A DNA stretch of 64,000 nt from Planctomycetota bacterium (lineage in GTDB: Bacteria > Planctomycetota > Phycisphaerae > Phycisphaerales > UBA1924): NCBI GenBank assembly GCA_014584315.1, contig JACTNA010000014.1, positions 1-64,000 of the forward strand, in the 5' to 3' direction. How positions within the stretch are numbered: the first letter of the stretch is position 1; every line of letters starts with the position of its first letter. The notes below the pieces were generated by a model, which was given only the letters and a program-made list of their open reading frames with translations, was not told where the DNA came from and did no database searches. Below are positions 55,139 to 64,000 of this stretch, piece after piece. The translations under genes and the position numbers were made by a program.

Positions 55139-56713
55139 ATGACCCGACCCGCCCCCCTCCTCATCGCCCTCCCCCACGGCCTCAACGCCAGCGGCGTCAC
55201 CACCTGGGCCGTGCGCCTCGCTTCCACGCTCGCCGCCGCCGGGCGCGCCTGCGGCCTCATCCTCCACCCCGAGCCGCCCGGCCAGCAGCCGATGGACCTG
55301 CGCCCGCACCCGGCCGTCGCCGTCCTCGACCTGCGGGCGATGGGCCCGCTCGACGCCCACCCCGGCGGCGCGCCGGCCTTCGCGCCCGCCTACCGGCAAG
55401 CCGCCCGCGCCCTCGCGTCCCGATCCGGGGGGCGGGGGGGGGGACCCGTCGTCCTCAGCCCGAACCTCATCGGCGAGTGCTACGCCGTCGCCGCCGAACT
55501 CACGCGCACCGACGCCGACGCCGTCCGCACCGTCGCCGTCCACCACTCCGACCTCGCCTACAACGACGCCCTCTGCCTCCACTTCGAGCCGATCGTCCAC
55601 GCCTTCGTCGGCGTGAGCGAGCGCATCGCCGACCGCCTCCGCCGTCGCCAGCCCGCGCGCGCCGCCGACATCCACCGCATCGCCTACGGCGTCGAGACCC
55701 CGCCGTCGCCCGCGCCACGACCCCCCCTGGCGGGCCGCCCCCTCCGCCTCCTCTACGCCGGGCGCATCGAGCACGAGCAGAAGCGCGTCCGCGCCCTCAT
55801 CGCCATGTCCGACGCCCTCAACGCCCGCGCCATCCCCCACGAACTCGCCCTCATCGGCGACGGCCCGGCCTGCGCCGAGATCGACGCCGCCTGCGCGAGC
55901 CGCCCAAGCCTGCGCCGCCTCCCGCCGCGCTCCCCCGCGGGCGTCGCCGCCCTGCTCGACGCCGCCGACCTCTTCGTCCTCGCCTCGCGCTACGAAGGCC
56001 TGAGCGTCTCGGTCCTCGAGGCCATGGCGCGCGGCTGCGCCCCCGTCATCACCCGCACCGCCTCCGGCGCGGACGAGCAGATCACCGACGGCGTCACCGG
56101 CTTCCTCGTCGATGCCGACCCCGACGACCCCGACGCCGCGATCGGCGAGGCCATGGCCGACGGCGTGCAGCGCGCCCTCCGCGCCGACCCCCACGACGCC
56201 GGCGCGGCCGCGGCGAAGCGCGCCCGATCCGCCTTCAGCGTCGAGCGCATGGCCGCGGCCTACGCCCAGGTCATCGACGCCTGCGCCGCCGCGCCCGCCC
56301 GCCGCTGGCCGGAGGACCGGCCCGTCGCCTTCACCACCGTCCCCCCCGACGCCGCCGAGCGCATGCGCGCCCTGCTCGAGCGCCTCGCCGGCCGCCGCAT
56401 CATCGTCCACGGCGCGGGCCGCCACACGCTCGAGCTCGCCGGCGTGCTCGCCGAATCGCCCGCCTGCATCGTCGCCTTCACCGACGACGACCCCGCCCGC
56501 CAGGGGGGGGCGATCCACGGCGTGCCCGTCCTCGCGCCCACCGACGCCGCCCTCACCGGCGCGACCGACGCCCTCATCAGCACCTACCTGCACGAGAACG
56601 CCGTCTGGGAACGCCGCGCCGTCTACGAACGCCAAGGGCTGCGCGTCCACCGACTCTACGGTCACTCCTCCGGCAGCGAGGCCAGCAGCGACCTCGCACG
56701 GTCGTTGACGTAA
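55139..56713 (+). CDS. GT4-family glycosyltransferase with C-terminal GAGRHT domain
   Basis: 524 aa. GT-B: LLIALPHGLNASGVTTWAVRLA, LRLLYAGRIEHEQKRVRALI, ELALIGDGPACAEID, DLFVLASRYEGLSVSVLEAMARG (E-x7-E) and APVITRTASGADEQI. A C-terminal domain (about 420-515) has RRIIVHGAGRHTLELAGVL, IVAFTDDDPARQGG, GVPVLAPTDAAL and DALISTYLHENAVWERRA, matching the tails at 12157 and 13426. A run of ten G (55434-55443) lies in the N-terminal third. The 3' end overlaps the convergent gene by 52 bp. Sugar specificity is unknown. Confidence 0.87.
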   Translation: MTRPAPLLIALPHGLNASGVTTWAVRLASTLAAAGRACGLILHPEPPGQQPMDLRPHPAVAVLDLRAMGPLDAHPGGAPAFAPAYRQAARALASRSGGRGGGPVVLSPNLIGECYAVAAELTRTDADAVRTVAVHHSDLAYNDALCLHFEPIVHAFVGVSERIADRLRRRQPARAADIHRIAYGVETPPSPAPRPPLAGRPLRLLYAGRIEHEQKRVRALIAMSDALNARAIPHELALIGDGPACAEIDAACASRPSLRRLPPRSPAGVAALLDAADLFVLASRYEGLSVSVLEAMARGCAPVITRTASGADEQITDGVTGFLVDADPDDPDAAIGEAMADGVQRALRADPHDAGAAAAKRARSAFSVERMAAAYAQVIDACAAAPARRWPEDRPVAFTTVPPDAAERMRALLERLAGRRIIVHGAGRHTLELAGVLAESPACIVAFTDDDPARQGGAIHGVPVLAPTDAALTGATDALISTYLHENAVWERRAVYERQGLRVHRLYGHSSGSEASSDLARSLT

Positions 56714-58773
56714 CGCAGCAACTCCTCCGCCCGCCCGGCCTCGTTCGCCGCCGCCGCGTGCGCCGCCTCCTCCGCGTGCCGGCAGACCGACGCCAGCGCA
56801 CCCCGCCGATCCGCCAGCCACGAACCCGCGCGCGGCGGCCCGAGCCCAACCTCGTGCAACAGATCGCGCCGCGCGACCAACCCCCGCGCCGCGGCCAGCC
56901 GCTCCAGCCGACCCGCCAGCAGCGCGGCCGGCGCTTCCTCACGCAGCGCGAGCGCACCCGAAGCCGCCTCCGCACGCACCCGAGGCCCCAGCACGCCAAG
57001 CCCGCGCGCCGAAACCTCCCACCCCGGCCACGACTGCGCCACGCCCGGCATCCCCGACGGCGACGAGACCAGCCGCAGGTACGACGCCGCATCCCGCTGC
57101 ACCGCCAGCGTCGCCGCCAGCGACCGAAGCCGCTCCGTGTCCACGCCGCGCCGATCCGCGTGCCGGTCCGACGACGCCGACTCGACCCACGCCGACCGCG
57201 CCGCCGCCGCCTCGCGCACGATCGCCTCGCCGCGACCCCCCGTCGCCTCGTGCCACCCGCGCTCGTCCGGGTCGCCCGCCAGGTCCGCCAGGCCCGGGAT
57301 GTCGAACAGCAGTGGGGCGGTCTCGCCCAGCGTCCGCAACTCCGCGAGCGCTCTCTCCCGCGACGCAGGCCGCGAAAGGTCCACGCCCAGCACCCGCACC
57401 CGCTCCGCCAGCGGCAGCATCGCCCGCACCGGCGCCGGCTCGCGCGTCCGCGGCTCGGTCTCCGGCGCGGGCGCCTCGCCGGGCGCGCCCGACCCGGCCC
57501 ACTCGCACAGCAGCCGGTTCAACGCCACCAGCATCCGCACGTCGTCCACCGCCCGCTGCTGCGCGTTCAGCGCGGCCACGACCGCAGGGTCCGTCAGCGG
57601 GTCCGGCTGCTCCAGCACGCTCGCCAGCACCGCCAGCACCCGCGGCTCCCCGTCGCGCGCCGCGTCGCTCAGTGCGCGCAGTGCGGGCCGAACCTGCCGC
57701 GCCACCGCCGTCTCGTCCGGCAGCGCGGCCCGCGCCTCCACGAGCGACAACGCACGGTCCATCGCAGCCCCGATCCGCGCCGGCGACGCGCCCACACGCC
57801 GCGCATCGTTCGCGTCGGCGAGCGCGAGCCGCACCCACGCCTCACGCGCCTGCCGCGAGCCGGGCCGCGCCACATCGATCGCCTCCAGCCGCCCCGCGAT
57901 CGACGCAAGCGTCCGAAGGTCACGCAGCGTCGCCATCGCCGAGGGCGCGAGCGCGCCGCTCTCCAGCCCGACCATCGCACGTTGCAGATCCGCCCGCAGG
58001 CGCTCCCGCGCCTCCCGCGTCGCCCACGCCGGCAGCGACTCGACCGCCGCGTGCGCCTCCAGCACGGCCACCGCCGCCGACTCCGCCGACCGCGCAAACG
58101 CCGGCCACGCCATGGCGAGCCGCGCGCGGGCGGCGAGTCCTCTCACCGCTTCCGCTGTGTCATTCGGAACTGACGACCCATCGGCCATGGCACCGAGCGT
58201 CTCGGCCAGGCGACCGAGCCGCGAACCATCCGGCAGCCCGCGTTCGCCCTCGACGAACCAACCGGCCGCCGCACCCGGCGCGCCCGCCAGCGTCGTCAGC
58301 GGCGCGAACGCATCCCGGATCGCCCGGTCCATCTCGCCGTCATCCGGCGGCACCGCCGCGGCCAGCAGCGCCAACTCGTCCGCCACCGCGTGCAGCGTCG
58401 GCTCCGCCAGCGCAGCCCGCTCCATCAGCAGAGAGTCAAGGTCCCCGATCCGTCCCGCGAGCGTACGCCCGGTCAGCACCCGCACGCTCCCACGCTCGCC
58501 CGCCTCTTCACCCGCGCGGATCAGCGCGGCCGCCAGCCGCCGCGCACCCGACCGCACCCGCGCCGACGCCGACGCGTCGCGAGCCTCGACCGCCCTCGCC
58601 TGCTCCTCCATCAACGCGGCGACCGCCAGCGCGGCCCGCCCCTCCCCCGGCTCCGGCACGCGCACACCGCCCAGGTCCAGACGCTGCGCCCACGCAGGGG
58701 GGGGGCACGCCCCCACGACGACCGCGGCGGCCGTGAGCATCAGGGCGGCGATGGGACGGGGTCGCGCGGGCAC
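56662..58773 (-). CDS. Large exported helical protein of unknown function
   Basis: 703 aa from the GTG at 58773; TACACT is 6 nt upstream. The N-terminus has a signal sequence (ALMLTAAAVVVGACPPPAWAQ) with either a lipobox (VVGAC) or a normal cleavage site. The rest is Ala/Arg/Leu-rich and almost entirely helical (for example LAVAALMEEQARAVEARDA, LLMERAALAEPTLHAVADEL, LVRLALADANDARRVG-like helices), suggesting an alpha-solenoid or repeat scaffold. A Pro/Glu/Ala linker is near 455-475. No family recognised. The 3' end overlaps the convergent glycosyltransferase gene. Confidence 0.7.
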   Translation of the reverse strand: MPARPRPIAALMLTAAAVVVGACPPPAWAQRLDLGGVRVPEPGEGRAALAVAALMEEQARAVEARDASASARVRSGARRLAAALIRAGEEAGERGSVRVLTGRTLAGRIGDLDSLLMERAALAEPTLHAVADELALLAAAVPPDDGEMDRAIRDAFAPLTTLAGAPGAAAGWFVEGERGLPDGSRLGRLAETLGAMADGSSVPNDTAEAVRGLAARARLAMAWPAFARSAESAAVAVLEAHAAVESLPAWATREARERLRADLQRAMVGLESGALAPSAMATLRDLRTLASIAGRLEAIDVARPGSRQAREAWVRLALADANDARRVGASPARIGAAMDRALSLVEARAALPDETAVARQVRPALRALSDAARDGEPRVLAVLASVLEQPDPLTDPAVVAALNAQQRAVDDVRMLVALNRLLCEWAGSGAPGEAPAPETEPRTREPAPVRAMLPLAERVRVLGVDLSRPASRERALAELRTLGETAPLLFDIPGLADLAGDPDERGWHEATGGRGEAIVREAAAARSAWVESASSDRHADRRGVDTERLRSLAATLAVQRDAASYLRLVSSPSGMPGVAQSWPGWEVSARGLGVLGPRVRAEAASGALALREEAPAALLAGRLERLAAARGLVARRDLLHEVGLGPPRAGSWLADRRGALASVCRHAEEAAHAAAANEAGRAEELLRYVNDRARSLLASLPEE

Positions 58774-58843
58774 CGCGTCAGTGTACGGGTCGGGTGCGCG
58801 GGGGTTCCGGGCGGGCCGACCGCCACGGCGATACGCTGCCCCT

Positions 58844-59599
58844 GTGCGCCTGGCGGTCGTCATGCCGGTCTTCAACGAGGAAGCGACGCTCGCCGACGCC
58901 GTCGCGCGCCTCGACGCCGTCGCGCCCCCGACCGTGCCCGGCGCGCACGCCCCGCTCCAACGCCGCCTCATTCTCGTCGACGACGGCTCGACCGACGACA
59001 CGCCCCGCATCGTCCGCCTCCTCGGCGAGCGACCCGACACCCTCACCGTGATCCACAAACGCAACATGGGCAAGGGCGCGGCCCTCCGCTCCGGCTTCGC
59101 CGCCGCACTCGCCGACGGCGCGGATATCGTCCTCGTCCACGACGCCGACCTCGAGTACGACCCCGCCGACCACGCCGCGCTCCTCCGCCCCATCCTCGAC
59201 GGCCGCGCCGACGCCGTCATCGGCACCCGCTTCCAGGGCCAGACCCACCGCGTCCTCTACTACTGGCACGCCGTCGCCAACCGCGCCATCACCACCCTCA
59301 GCAACATGCTCACCAACCTCAACCTCTCCGACATCGAGTGCTGCCTCAAGGCCTTCCGGCGCGAAGCCCTCGAACGCGTCCGCGTCGAGGAAGACCGCTT
59401 CGGCGTCGAGCCGGAACTCGTCGCCAAACTCGCCCGACTCCGCCTGCCGCACGAGGACCGCGAACGCGAGACACGCCCCGCCCGCGTCTACGAAGTCCCG
59501 GTGAGTTACGCCGGCCGCACCTACGCCGAAGGCAAGAAGATTACCTGGCGCGACGGCGTCGCCGCCATCTGGTGCATCCTGAAGTACGGCCTGAAGTGA
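58844..59599 (+). CDS. GT2-family glycosyltransferase (dolichol-phosphate-mannose synthase-like)
   Basis: 251 aa, GTG start with TACGCT 6 nt upstream. GT-A domain: LAVVMPVFNEEATLADAVARL, LILVDDGSTDDTPRIVRLL, HKRNMGKGAALRSGFAAAL, IVLVHDADLEYDPADHAALL (DxD), GTRFQGQTHRVLYYWHAVAN, LSDIECCLKAFRREALERV and FGVEPELVAKLARL. This is the DPM1/polyprenyl-phosphate glycosyltransferase type, which makes a lipid-linked sugar donor; no C-terminal membrane helices are present. It is divergent from the large exported protein gene, 70 bp apart. Confidence 0.9.
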   Translation: MRLAVVMPVFNEEATLADAVARLDAVAPPTVPGAHAPLQRRLILVDDGSTDDTPRIVRLLGERPDTLTVIHKRNMGKGAALRSGFAAALADGADIVLVHDADLEYDPADHAALLRPILDGRADAVIGTRFQGQTHRVLYYWHAVANRAITTLSNMLTNLNLSDIECCLKAFRREALERVRVEEDRFGVEPELVAKLARLRLPHEDRERETRPARVYEVPVSYAGRTYAEGKKITWRDGVAAIWCILKYGLK

Positions 59600-59640
59600 C
59601 GAAGTGGCAAAGTGGCTACGTGACGAAGTGACGAAGTGGA
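59600..59640. repeat. TGACGAAGTGG-type short repeats
   Basis: Imperfect 10-12 bp units (ACGAAGTGG, AAAGTGG, ACGTGACGAAGTG) directly after the glycosyltransferase stop. Not a terminator. Confidence 0.6.
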
Positions 59641-59680
59641 TGAGCACAATCCGGCTCGAATGTCCAATGTCCACTGTCGT

Positions 59681-60172
59681 TCAGGCTCTCTCCACTTTCT
59701 CGATCACGACCGGCTCCACCGGCACGTCGCCGTGCCCACCCTTGTTCCCGGTGCGCACGCCCTTGATGCGGTCCACCACGTCCATCCCCTCGACCACCTT
59801 CCCGAACACGGCATAGGCCGCCCCGTCGTCCTGCGGCCGGTCGAGGAACCCGTTGTCCTTCACGTTGATGAAGAACTGCGCCGTCGCCGAGTCCGGGCTG
59901 CCGCCGAGCCGCGCCATGGCGATCGTGCCGCGCACGTTCTTCAGCCCGTTGCGCCACTCGTTGGCGATCCCCGCCCGAGTCCGCTTCTGCTTCATGTCCG
60001 GCGTGAACCCCCCGCCCTGGATCATGAACCCGTCGATCACGCGGTGGAAGATCGTCCCGTCATAGTGCCCGTCGTCGAGATAGCCGAGAAAGTTCTCCGT
60101 CGTCACGGGCGCGCTCTCGCCGTCGAGCTCCAGCACGATGTCGCCCATCGAAGTCGTCATTCGAACACGCAT
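59681..60172 (-). CDS. ppiB: Peptidyl-prolyl cis-trans isomerase, cyclophilin type
   Basis: 163 aa, the size of cytoplasmic cyclophilins. Catalytic and binding residues are in [17 protein letters not shown] (the FHR Arg and Phe) and [17 protein letters not shown] (QFFI). [16 protein letters not shown] is the conserved C-terminal strand. No signal peptide, so it probably acts on cytoplasmic proteins. AAGGAG lies just before the ATG. Confidence 0.95.
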   Translation of the reverse strand: MRVRMTTSMGDIVLELDGESAPVTTENFLGYLDDGHYDGTIFHRVIDGFMIQGGGFTPDMKQKRTRAGIANEWRNGLKNVRGTIAMARLGGSPDSATAQFFINVKDNGFLDRPQDDGAAYAVFGKVVEGMDVVDRIKGVRTGNKGGHGDVPVEPVVIEKVERA

Positions 60173-60435
60173 GGTCAGTCTCCTTGTTCACCACAAAGGC
60201 AAAGCGAGCACAGAGAGCGGAGCGGCAGATCGGCCGCACATAGGCGAAGACTCGCACGGACGAGGCGATGTCTCAAATATCAGATCTCAAATCAAAGCCG
60301 TCCGACCCCGGACCCCCATGACCCCCATGTCTCAAGCCCCGAACCCCAAGCCCGCTCCCCCATCTGTGCGCATCTGTGCCCATCTGTGGCAAGTTCTTCT
60401 CTCTGCGGCCTCTCTGCCGAATCCACCGGGCGCGT
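60173..60435. repeat. Gene-free gap with short direct repeats
   Basis: CATCTGTGSSC-type decamers (three copies, about 60362-60392), CCCCCATG duplicates, one CAAGCCC-like segment and a CACAAAGGCAAAG stretch. It carries the ppiB upstream region; no gene. Confidence 0.6.
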
Positions 60436-62232
60436 TCAATCGCCCTCGTAGGTGGAGCGGACGCTGAGTTCGACAAGCTGCTCCGGCGACACCGGCCCCG
60501 GCGCGCCCGTCATCAGGTCCGCCCCGATCTGCGTCTTCGGGAACGCGATCACGTCCCGGATGTTGTCCGTCCCCGCCAGGTGCATCACCAGCCGGTCCAG
60601 CCCGAACGCGATCCCGCCGTGCGGCGGCGCGCCGAACCGCAGCGCATCGAGCAGGAACGAGAACTTCACCTTCGCCTCCTCCGCCGAGATCCCCAGCAGC
60701 CCGAACACCTTCTCCTGCACCTCGCGCCGGTGGATACGGATCGACCCCCCCCCGATCTCCGACCCGTTCAGCACCAGGTCGTACCCCGCCGACACGATCC
60801 CCTCGATCGTCTCCCGATCGTCCGGCCGCGCCGCCAGGAACGCCTCCACCTGGTCCGGGTTCGGCGCGGTGAACGGGTGGTGCATCGCGAAGAACCGCCC
60901 CTCCTTCTCGTCGAACTCGAACATCGGGAAGTCCACCACCCACAGGAAGTTCCACGCCCCCTCCGGGATCAGCCCCAGGTCCCGCCCCACGCGCAGCCGC
61001 AACTCCCCCATCGCCTTCGCGCACACCCCGTACGAGTCCGCCCCGAAGAGCGCGCTGTCGCCCGGTTGCAGCCCCAGCCGCGCGATCAACTCGTCCTTCA
61101 CCGGCTCCAGGAACCGCGCGATCCCCGTCTCCAACCCCGCCCCGGTGAGTTTCACCACCGGCACGCCACCCGCGCCGAACTGCTTCACGAACTCTCCGTA
61201 CCCGTCCGTCAGTTTGCGCGTCAGTCGCTCCGCCCCCCCCGGCACGCGGATCGCCTTCACCACGCCGCGCCGCTTCGCCAGCGCATCGTGGAACACCTTG
61301 AACTCCGTCCGACCCGCCAGGTCCGACACGTCCACCAGTTCCAGCCCGAACCGCGTGTCCGGCCGGTCGATCCCGTACCGGTCCATCGCCTCGCGGTACG
61401 TCATCCGCTCCATCGCCGGCACGTCCACCCCCGCGACCTCCCCCCACAGCCGACGCGCGAACCCCTCCATCACCCCCATCACGTCCTCGCGCTCCACGAA
61501 CGACATCTCGAGGTCGATCTGCGTGAACTCCGCCTGCCGGTCCGCGCGCGGGTCCTCGTCACGGAAGCACCGGCACACCTGCAGGTACTTCTCGAACCCC
61601 GCCACCATCAGGATCTGCTTGAACAACTGCGGACTCTGCGGCAACGCGTACCACATCCCCGGCTGCAGCCGGCTCGGCACCACGAAGTCCCGCGCACCCT
61701 CCGGCGTGCTCTTGCACAGGATCGGCGTCTCCACCTCCGTGAAGCCCTGCTCGTCGAAGTAGTCCCGCGTCACCTTCGCCACACGGTGCCGCAGCCGCAG
61801 CACCTGCTGCATCCGCGGCCGGCGCAGGTCCAGGTACCGATAACGCAGCCGCGTCTCTTCCGCCGGCAGGTTCTCCTCGTCGCTCGGCAGAAAGGGCGGG
61901 TTGTCCGTCTTCGCCAGGACCTCCAGTTCCTGCACCACCAGTTCAACCCGACCCGTCGCCAGTTTCGCGTTCGGCCCCCCCTTGCGCAGCCGGACCTCGC
62001 CCCGCACCGCGATCACGTCCTCGTTGCGGACCTTGTCGGCCGCCCGCACCACCTCCGTCGGCGCGTCCTCGGTCTCGAAAACCAGTTGCGTCACGCCGTC
62101 ACGGTCGCGCAGGTCCACAAACACCAGCCCCTGCCCGTGGGACCGGTACGAGTTCACCCATCCGGCGAGCGTGGCGGTCTGTCCGACGTGCTCCTCGCGG
62201 AGTTGCCCGCAGGAGTGGGTTCGCTTGAGCAT
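60436..62232 (-). CDS. aspS: Aspartyl-tRNA synthetase
   Basis: 598 aa class II synthetase, bacterial type. Anticodon-binding OB fold: RTHSCGQLREEHVGQTATLAGWVNSYRSHG. Motif 2: FRDEDPRADRQAEFTQIDLEMSF. The GAD insert domain lies at about 285-410. Motif 3: GIAFGLDRLVMHLAGTDNIRDVIAFPK. NGSEIGGGSIRIH is the conserved ATP-site strand (encoded by a C9/G9 run). The ATG at 62232 gives the standard N-terminus MLKRTHSCG. Whether it also charges tRNA-Asn cannot be decided here. Confidence 0.96.
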   Translation of the reverse strand: MLKRTHSCGQLREEHVGQTATLAGWVNSYRSHGQGLVFVDLRDRDGVTQLVFETEDAPTEVVRAADKVRNEDVIAVRGEVRLRKGGPNAKLATGRVELVVQELEVLAKTDNPPFLPSDEENLPAEETRLRYRYLDLRRPRMQQVLRLRHRVAKVTRDYFDEQGFTEVETPILCKSTPEGARDFVVPSRLQPGMWYALPQSPQLFKQILMVAGFEKYLQVCRCFRDEDPRADRQAEFTQIDLEMSFVEREDVMGVMEGFARRLWGEVAGVDVPAMERMTYREAMDRYGIDRPDTRFGLELVDVSDLAGRTEFKVFHDALAKRRGVVKAIRVPGGAERLTRKLTDGYGEFVKQFGAGGVPVVKLTGAGLETGIARFLEPVKDELIARLGLQPGDSALFGADSYGVCAKAMGELRLRVGRDLGLIPEGAWNFLWVVDFPMFEFDEKEGRFFAMHHPFTAPNPDQVEAFLAARPDDRETIEGIVSAGYDLVLNGSEIGGGSIRIHRREVQEKVFGLLGISAEEAKVKFSFLLDALRFGAPPHGGIAFGLDRLVMHLAGTDNIRDVIAFPKTQIGADLMTGAPGPVSPEQLVELSVRSTYEGD

Positions 62233-62266
62233 GGCCGATCGACTCCGGTGCCCGCACGGGGCCGGG

Positions 62267-62295
62267 AGTATAGGGAAGGGGATTCCCCTTGCCGC
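62267..62295 (-). promoter_or_regulatory. Possible aspS promoter
   Basis: Minus-strand TATACT (62267-62272) about 34 nt before the ATG; the box 17 bp upstream (GCGGCA) matches -35 poorly. Confidence 0.35.
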
Positions 62296-62492
62296 GACCG
62301 CTCCACCAACGGATCGTGCCCGAACCGCGCGAAAGGAAAGTCGCCGTATGTGGAAATAGGCGTTCCTTCGCCCGGGTCGATCCGGTACAGTGGCCCCAGA
62401 CGGAGCGGACGACTCACCCGGCGGATTCCGGGGAGGACGCAACACCCGGCCGACGGGTTCCGCGCCGCTCGACACAAAGACAGGAGTACGCC

Positions 62493-64000
62493 ATGCGGAG
62501 GAAGACGTCGTTGCTGGGAGTGGTTGGGCTGTGCGCCGTGGTCGGCGCGCCCGCGCTGGTGAGCGGCCAGCAGTTGGAGCGCGTCGAGATCAACGGCCTG
62601 ACGCCGGTCGTCATCGTCATGAAGGAGCAGGCCCCGCCGTTCGACCCGGAACTGCTCCGGAACCTGAACAACAAGGAGTTGCGCCGCCAGATCGTCATCT
62701 CGACGCTCCAGCAGGTGGCCCAGAACTCCCAGGGCGACGTGCTCGCCCAACTCCAGGCCGCCGCCGCCGACGGCAAGGCCGACAACATCTGGCCCCTCTG
62801 GATCACCAACGCCGTCGCGGCCCACGTGACCCCCGAACTCGAAGCCGCCCTCGCCGCACGCGACGACGTCGCCTTCGTCCACCGCGAAGCCCTCGTCGGG
62901 CCTGAGGTCTTCCCCGTCATCAAGGGCGACGACACGCCCGCCGCCGCCGCCATCGAGTGCGGCGTCAGCCTCATGAAGGCGCCGCAGGTCTGGGCCGACG
63001 GCAACACCGGGCAGGGCGTCGTCGTCGGCGTCATCGACACCGGCACCTGCCTCAACCACCCCGACATCGTCAACCAACTCTGGAAGAACCCAGGCGAGAT
63101 CCCCGGCAACGGCATCGACGACGACGGCAACGGATTCATCGACGACGTCTACGGCTGGAACTTCGAGAACAACAACAACAACGTCAACGACAACAACTTC
63201 CACGGCTCCCACGTCGCCGGGACCGTCGCCGGCGACGGCGCACAGGGCACGCAGTGCGGCATGGCCCCCGACGCCCAGATCATGACCCTCAAGTTCTGGA
63301 ACAACCTCTCCGGCGAGGCCAGCGTCTGGAACTGCATGCAGTACGGCCTCGCCAACGGCGCGGACGTCCTCACCGCGAGCCTCGGGTGGCTCCACGCCTG
63401 GGGTCCGCAACGCCCCACCTGGCGGCAGATCTGCGAGAACGCCTTCGCCACCGGCGTCGTCGTCGTCTTCGCCGCCGGCAACGAAGGCAACAGCTTCCCC
63501 CCCTACGACAACGTCCGCACGCCCGGCGACGTCCCCGACATGATCACCGTCGGCGCCACCGACTGCTCCATGAACATCGCCTCCTTCTCCAGCCGCGGAC
63601 CCGTCACCTGGCAGAACGTCGCCCCCTACAACGACTGGCCCTACCCCCCCGGCAAACTCAAGCCCACCATCTCCGCTCCGGGCGTCAACACCGTCTCGCA
63701 CAACTTCTGCAACGGCTACACCCAGGCCAGCGGCACCTCCATGGCCACTCCCCACGTCTCCGGCGGCATCGCCCTCATCCTCAGGGCAAACCCCAACCTC
63801 GACCACTACGAGGTCAAGCAGATCCTCAAGGACACCGCCATCGACCGCGGCACCGCCGGGCCCGACAACACCTACGGCTACGGATTCGTCGACATCTACG
63901 CCGCCGTCGAGAAGGCCAAGTCCATGGCCTGCACCGCCGACCTCAACGGCGACGGCGTCGCCAACACCCTCGACCTCCTCGAGTTCCTCAACCTCTACAA
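62493..64000 (+). CDS. Subtilisin-like serine protease (S8) with dockerin-like C-terminus, truncated at window edge
   Basis: 502 codons visible, no stop before the edge. CAGGAG precedes the ATG. Signal peptide (TSLLGVVGLCAVVGAPALVSGQ). A propeptide-like region (about 25-150) precedes the catalytic domain. The triad is D182 (VVGVIDTGT), H237 (NFHGSHVAGTVAG, with Ser in place of the usual Thr of HGTH) and S416 (SGTSMATPHVSGG); the oxyanion Asn is in VFAAGNEGN. After the catalytic domain the first dockerin-like repeat begins, CTADLNGDGVANTLDLLEFLN, and is cut by the window end. It is a secreted endopeptidase, probably attached to the envelope or a partner through the repeats. Confidence 0.92.
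   Translation, partial: MRRKTSLLGVVGLCAVVGAPALVSGQQLERVEINGLTPVVIVMKEQAPPFDPELLRNLNNKELRRQIVISTLQQVAQNSQGDVLAQLQAAAADGKADNIWPLWITNAVAAHVTPELEAALAARDDVAFVHREALVGPEVFPVIKGDDTPAAAAIECGVSLMKAPQVWADGNTGQGVVVGVIDTGTCLNHPDIVNQLWKNPGEIPGNGIDDDGNGFIDDVYGWNFENNNNNVNDNNFHGSHVAGTVAGDGAQGTQCGMAPDAQIMTLKFWNNLSGEASVWNCMQYGLANGADVLTASLGWLHAWGPQRPTWRQICENAFATGVVVVFAAGNEGNSFPPYDNVRTPGDVPDMITVGATDCSMNIASFSSRGPVTWQNVAPYNDWPYPPGKLKPTISAPGVNTVSHNFCNGYTQASGTSMATPHVSGGIALILRANPNLDHYEVKQILKDTAIDRGTAGPDNTYGYGFVDIYAAVEKAKSMACTADLNGDGVANTLDLLEFLNLY

Noticed and set aside
53962..56821. Long minus-strand frame extending the zinc-ribbon gene past 54961
   Set aside because: It is antisense to the GT4 gene at 55139; low-complexity Gly/Ala/Asp translation.

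Overview
The window is GC-rich chromosomal DNA whose genes point to a planctomycete of the class Phycisphaerae. The main evidence is the paired C-terminal repeats of the type DCNGDTxxDxxDFxCFLN (GC-type dockerin-like anchors) on secreted proteins at 42.7-44.8 kb and on the protease at the right edge. Supporting signs are a family of CPxCGYNLRG zinc-ribbon membrane proteins, many ATGA gene overlaps, and -10-like hexamers of the form TASNCT lying 4-8 nt before start codons. No rRNA, tRNA, CRISPR array, plasmid or phage backbone was seen.

Layout. 0-8 kb: the end of a Cys-rich gene, a membrane-anchored secreted protein, a NYN-domain protein, then housekeeping genes pdxJ, folC and leuS. 7.8-8.7 kb: a decayed REP-associated tyrosine transposase inside nested inverted repeats, between short tandem-repeat tracts. 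8.7-21.5 kb: a surface-glycan locus with six glycosyltransferase-type genes, two methyltransferases and a heptose kinase/nucleotidyltransferase fusion whose domains are in the reverse order to HldE. 21.5-27.6 kb: a small hydrolase/phosphoribosyltransferase pair, an outer-membrane DUF5916-type protein, a secreted phosphodiesterase-type enzyme, a CMD-family protein and two small membrane proteins. 27.7-40.5 kb: an accessory-looking stretch. It holds a restriction-modification gene broken by two in-frame stops, a four-helix-bundle protein, an orphan MNT nucleotidyltransferase, an EEP-family membrane protein, lipoproteins, a three-gene TIGR04255 cassette, clpB, and a PLD-family nuclease with a small partner. 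40.6-48 kb: a basic DNA-binding protein, a class IV aminotransferase, two tandem secreted dockerin proteins (the first frameshifted), gamma-glutamyltransferase, and more zinc-ribbon and EEP proteins. 48-60 kb: an SLC13-type transporter, then a second sugar-nucleotide/glycan group (GDP-mannose 3,5-epimerase-like, sulfotransferase, epimerase, two glycosyltransferases). 60-64 kb: cyclophilin, aspS and a truncated subtilisin-like protease.

How the genes fit together. The two glycan regions could supply and assemble a cell-surface polysaccharide: heptose and GDP-hexose activation, epimerisation, transfer, methylation and sulfation. Three glycosyltransferases share an extra C-terminal Rossmann-like domain with a GAGxHx motif, which links the two regions. 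The most unusual sequence features are small palindromic elements. They occur between genes and also seem to have inserted in frame into leuS and clpB.
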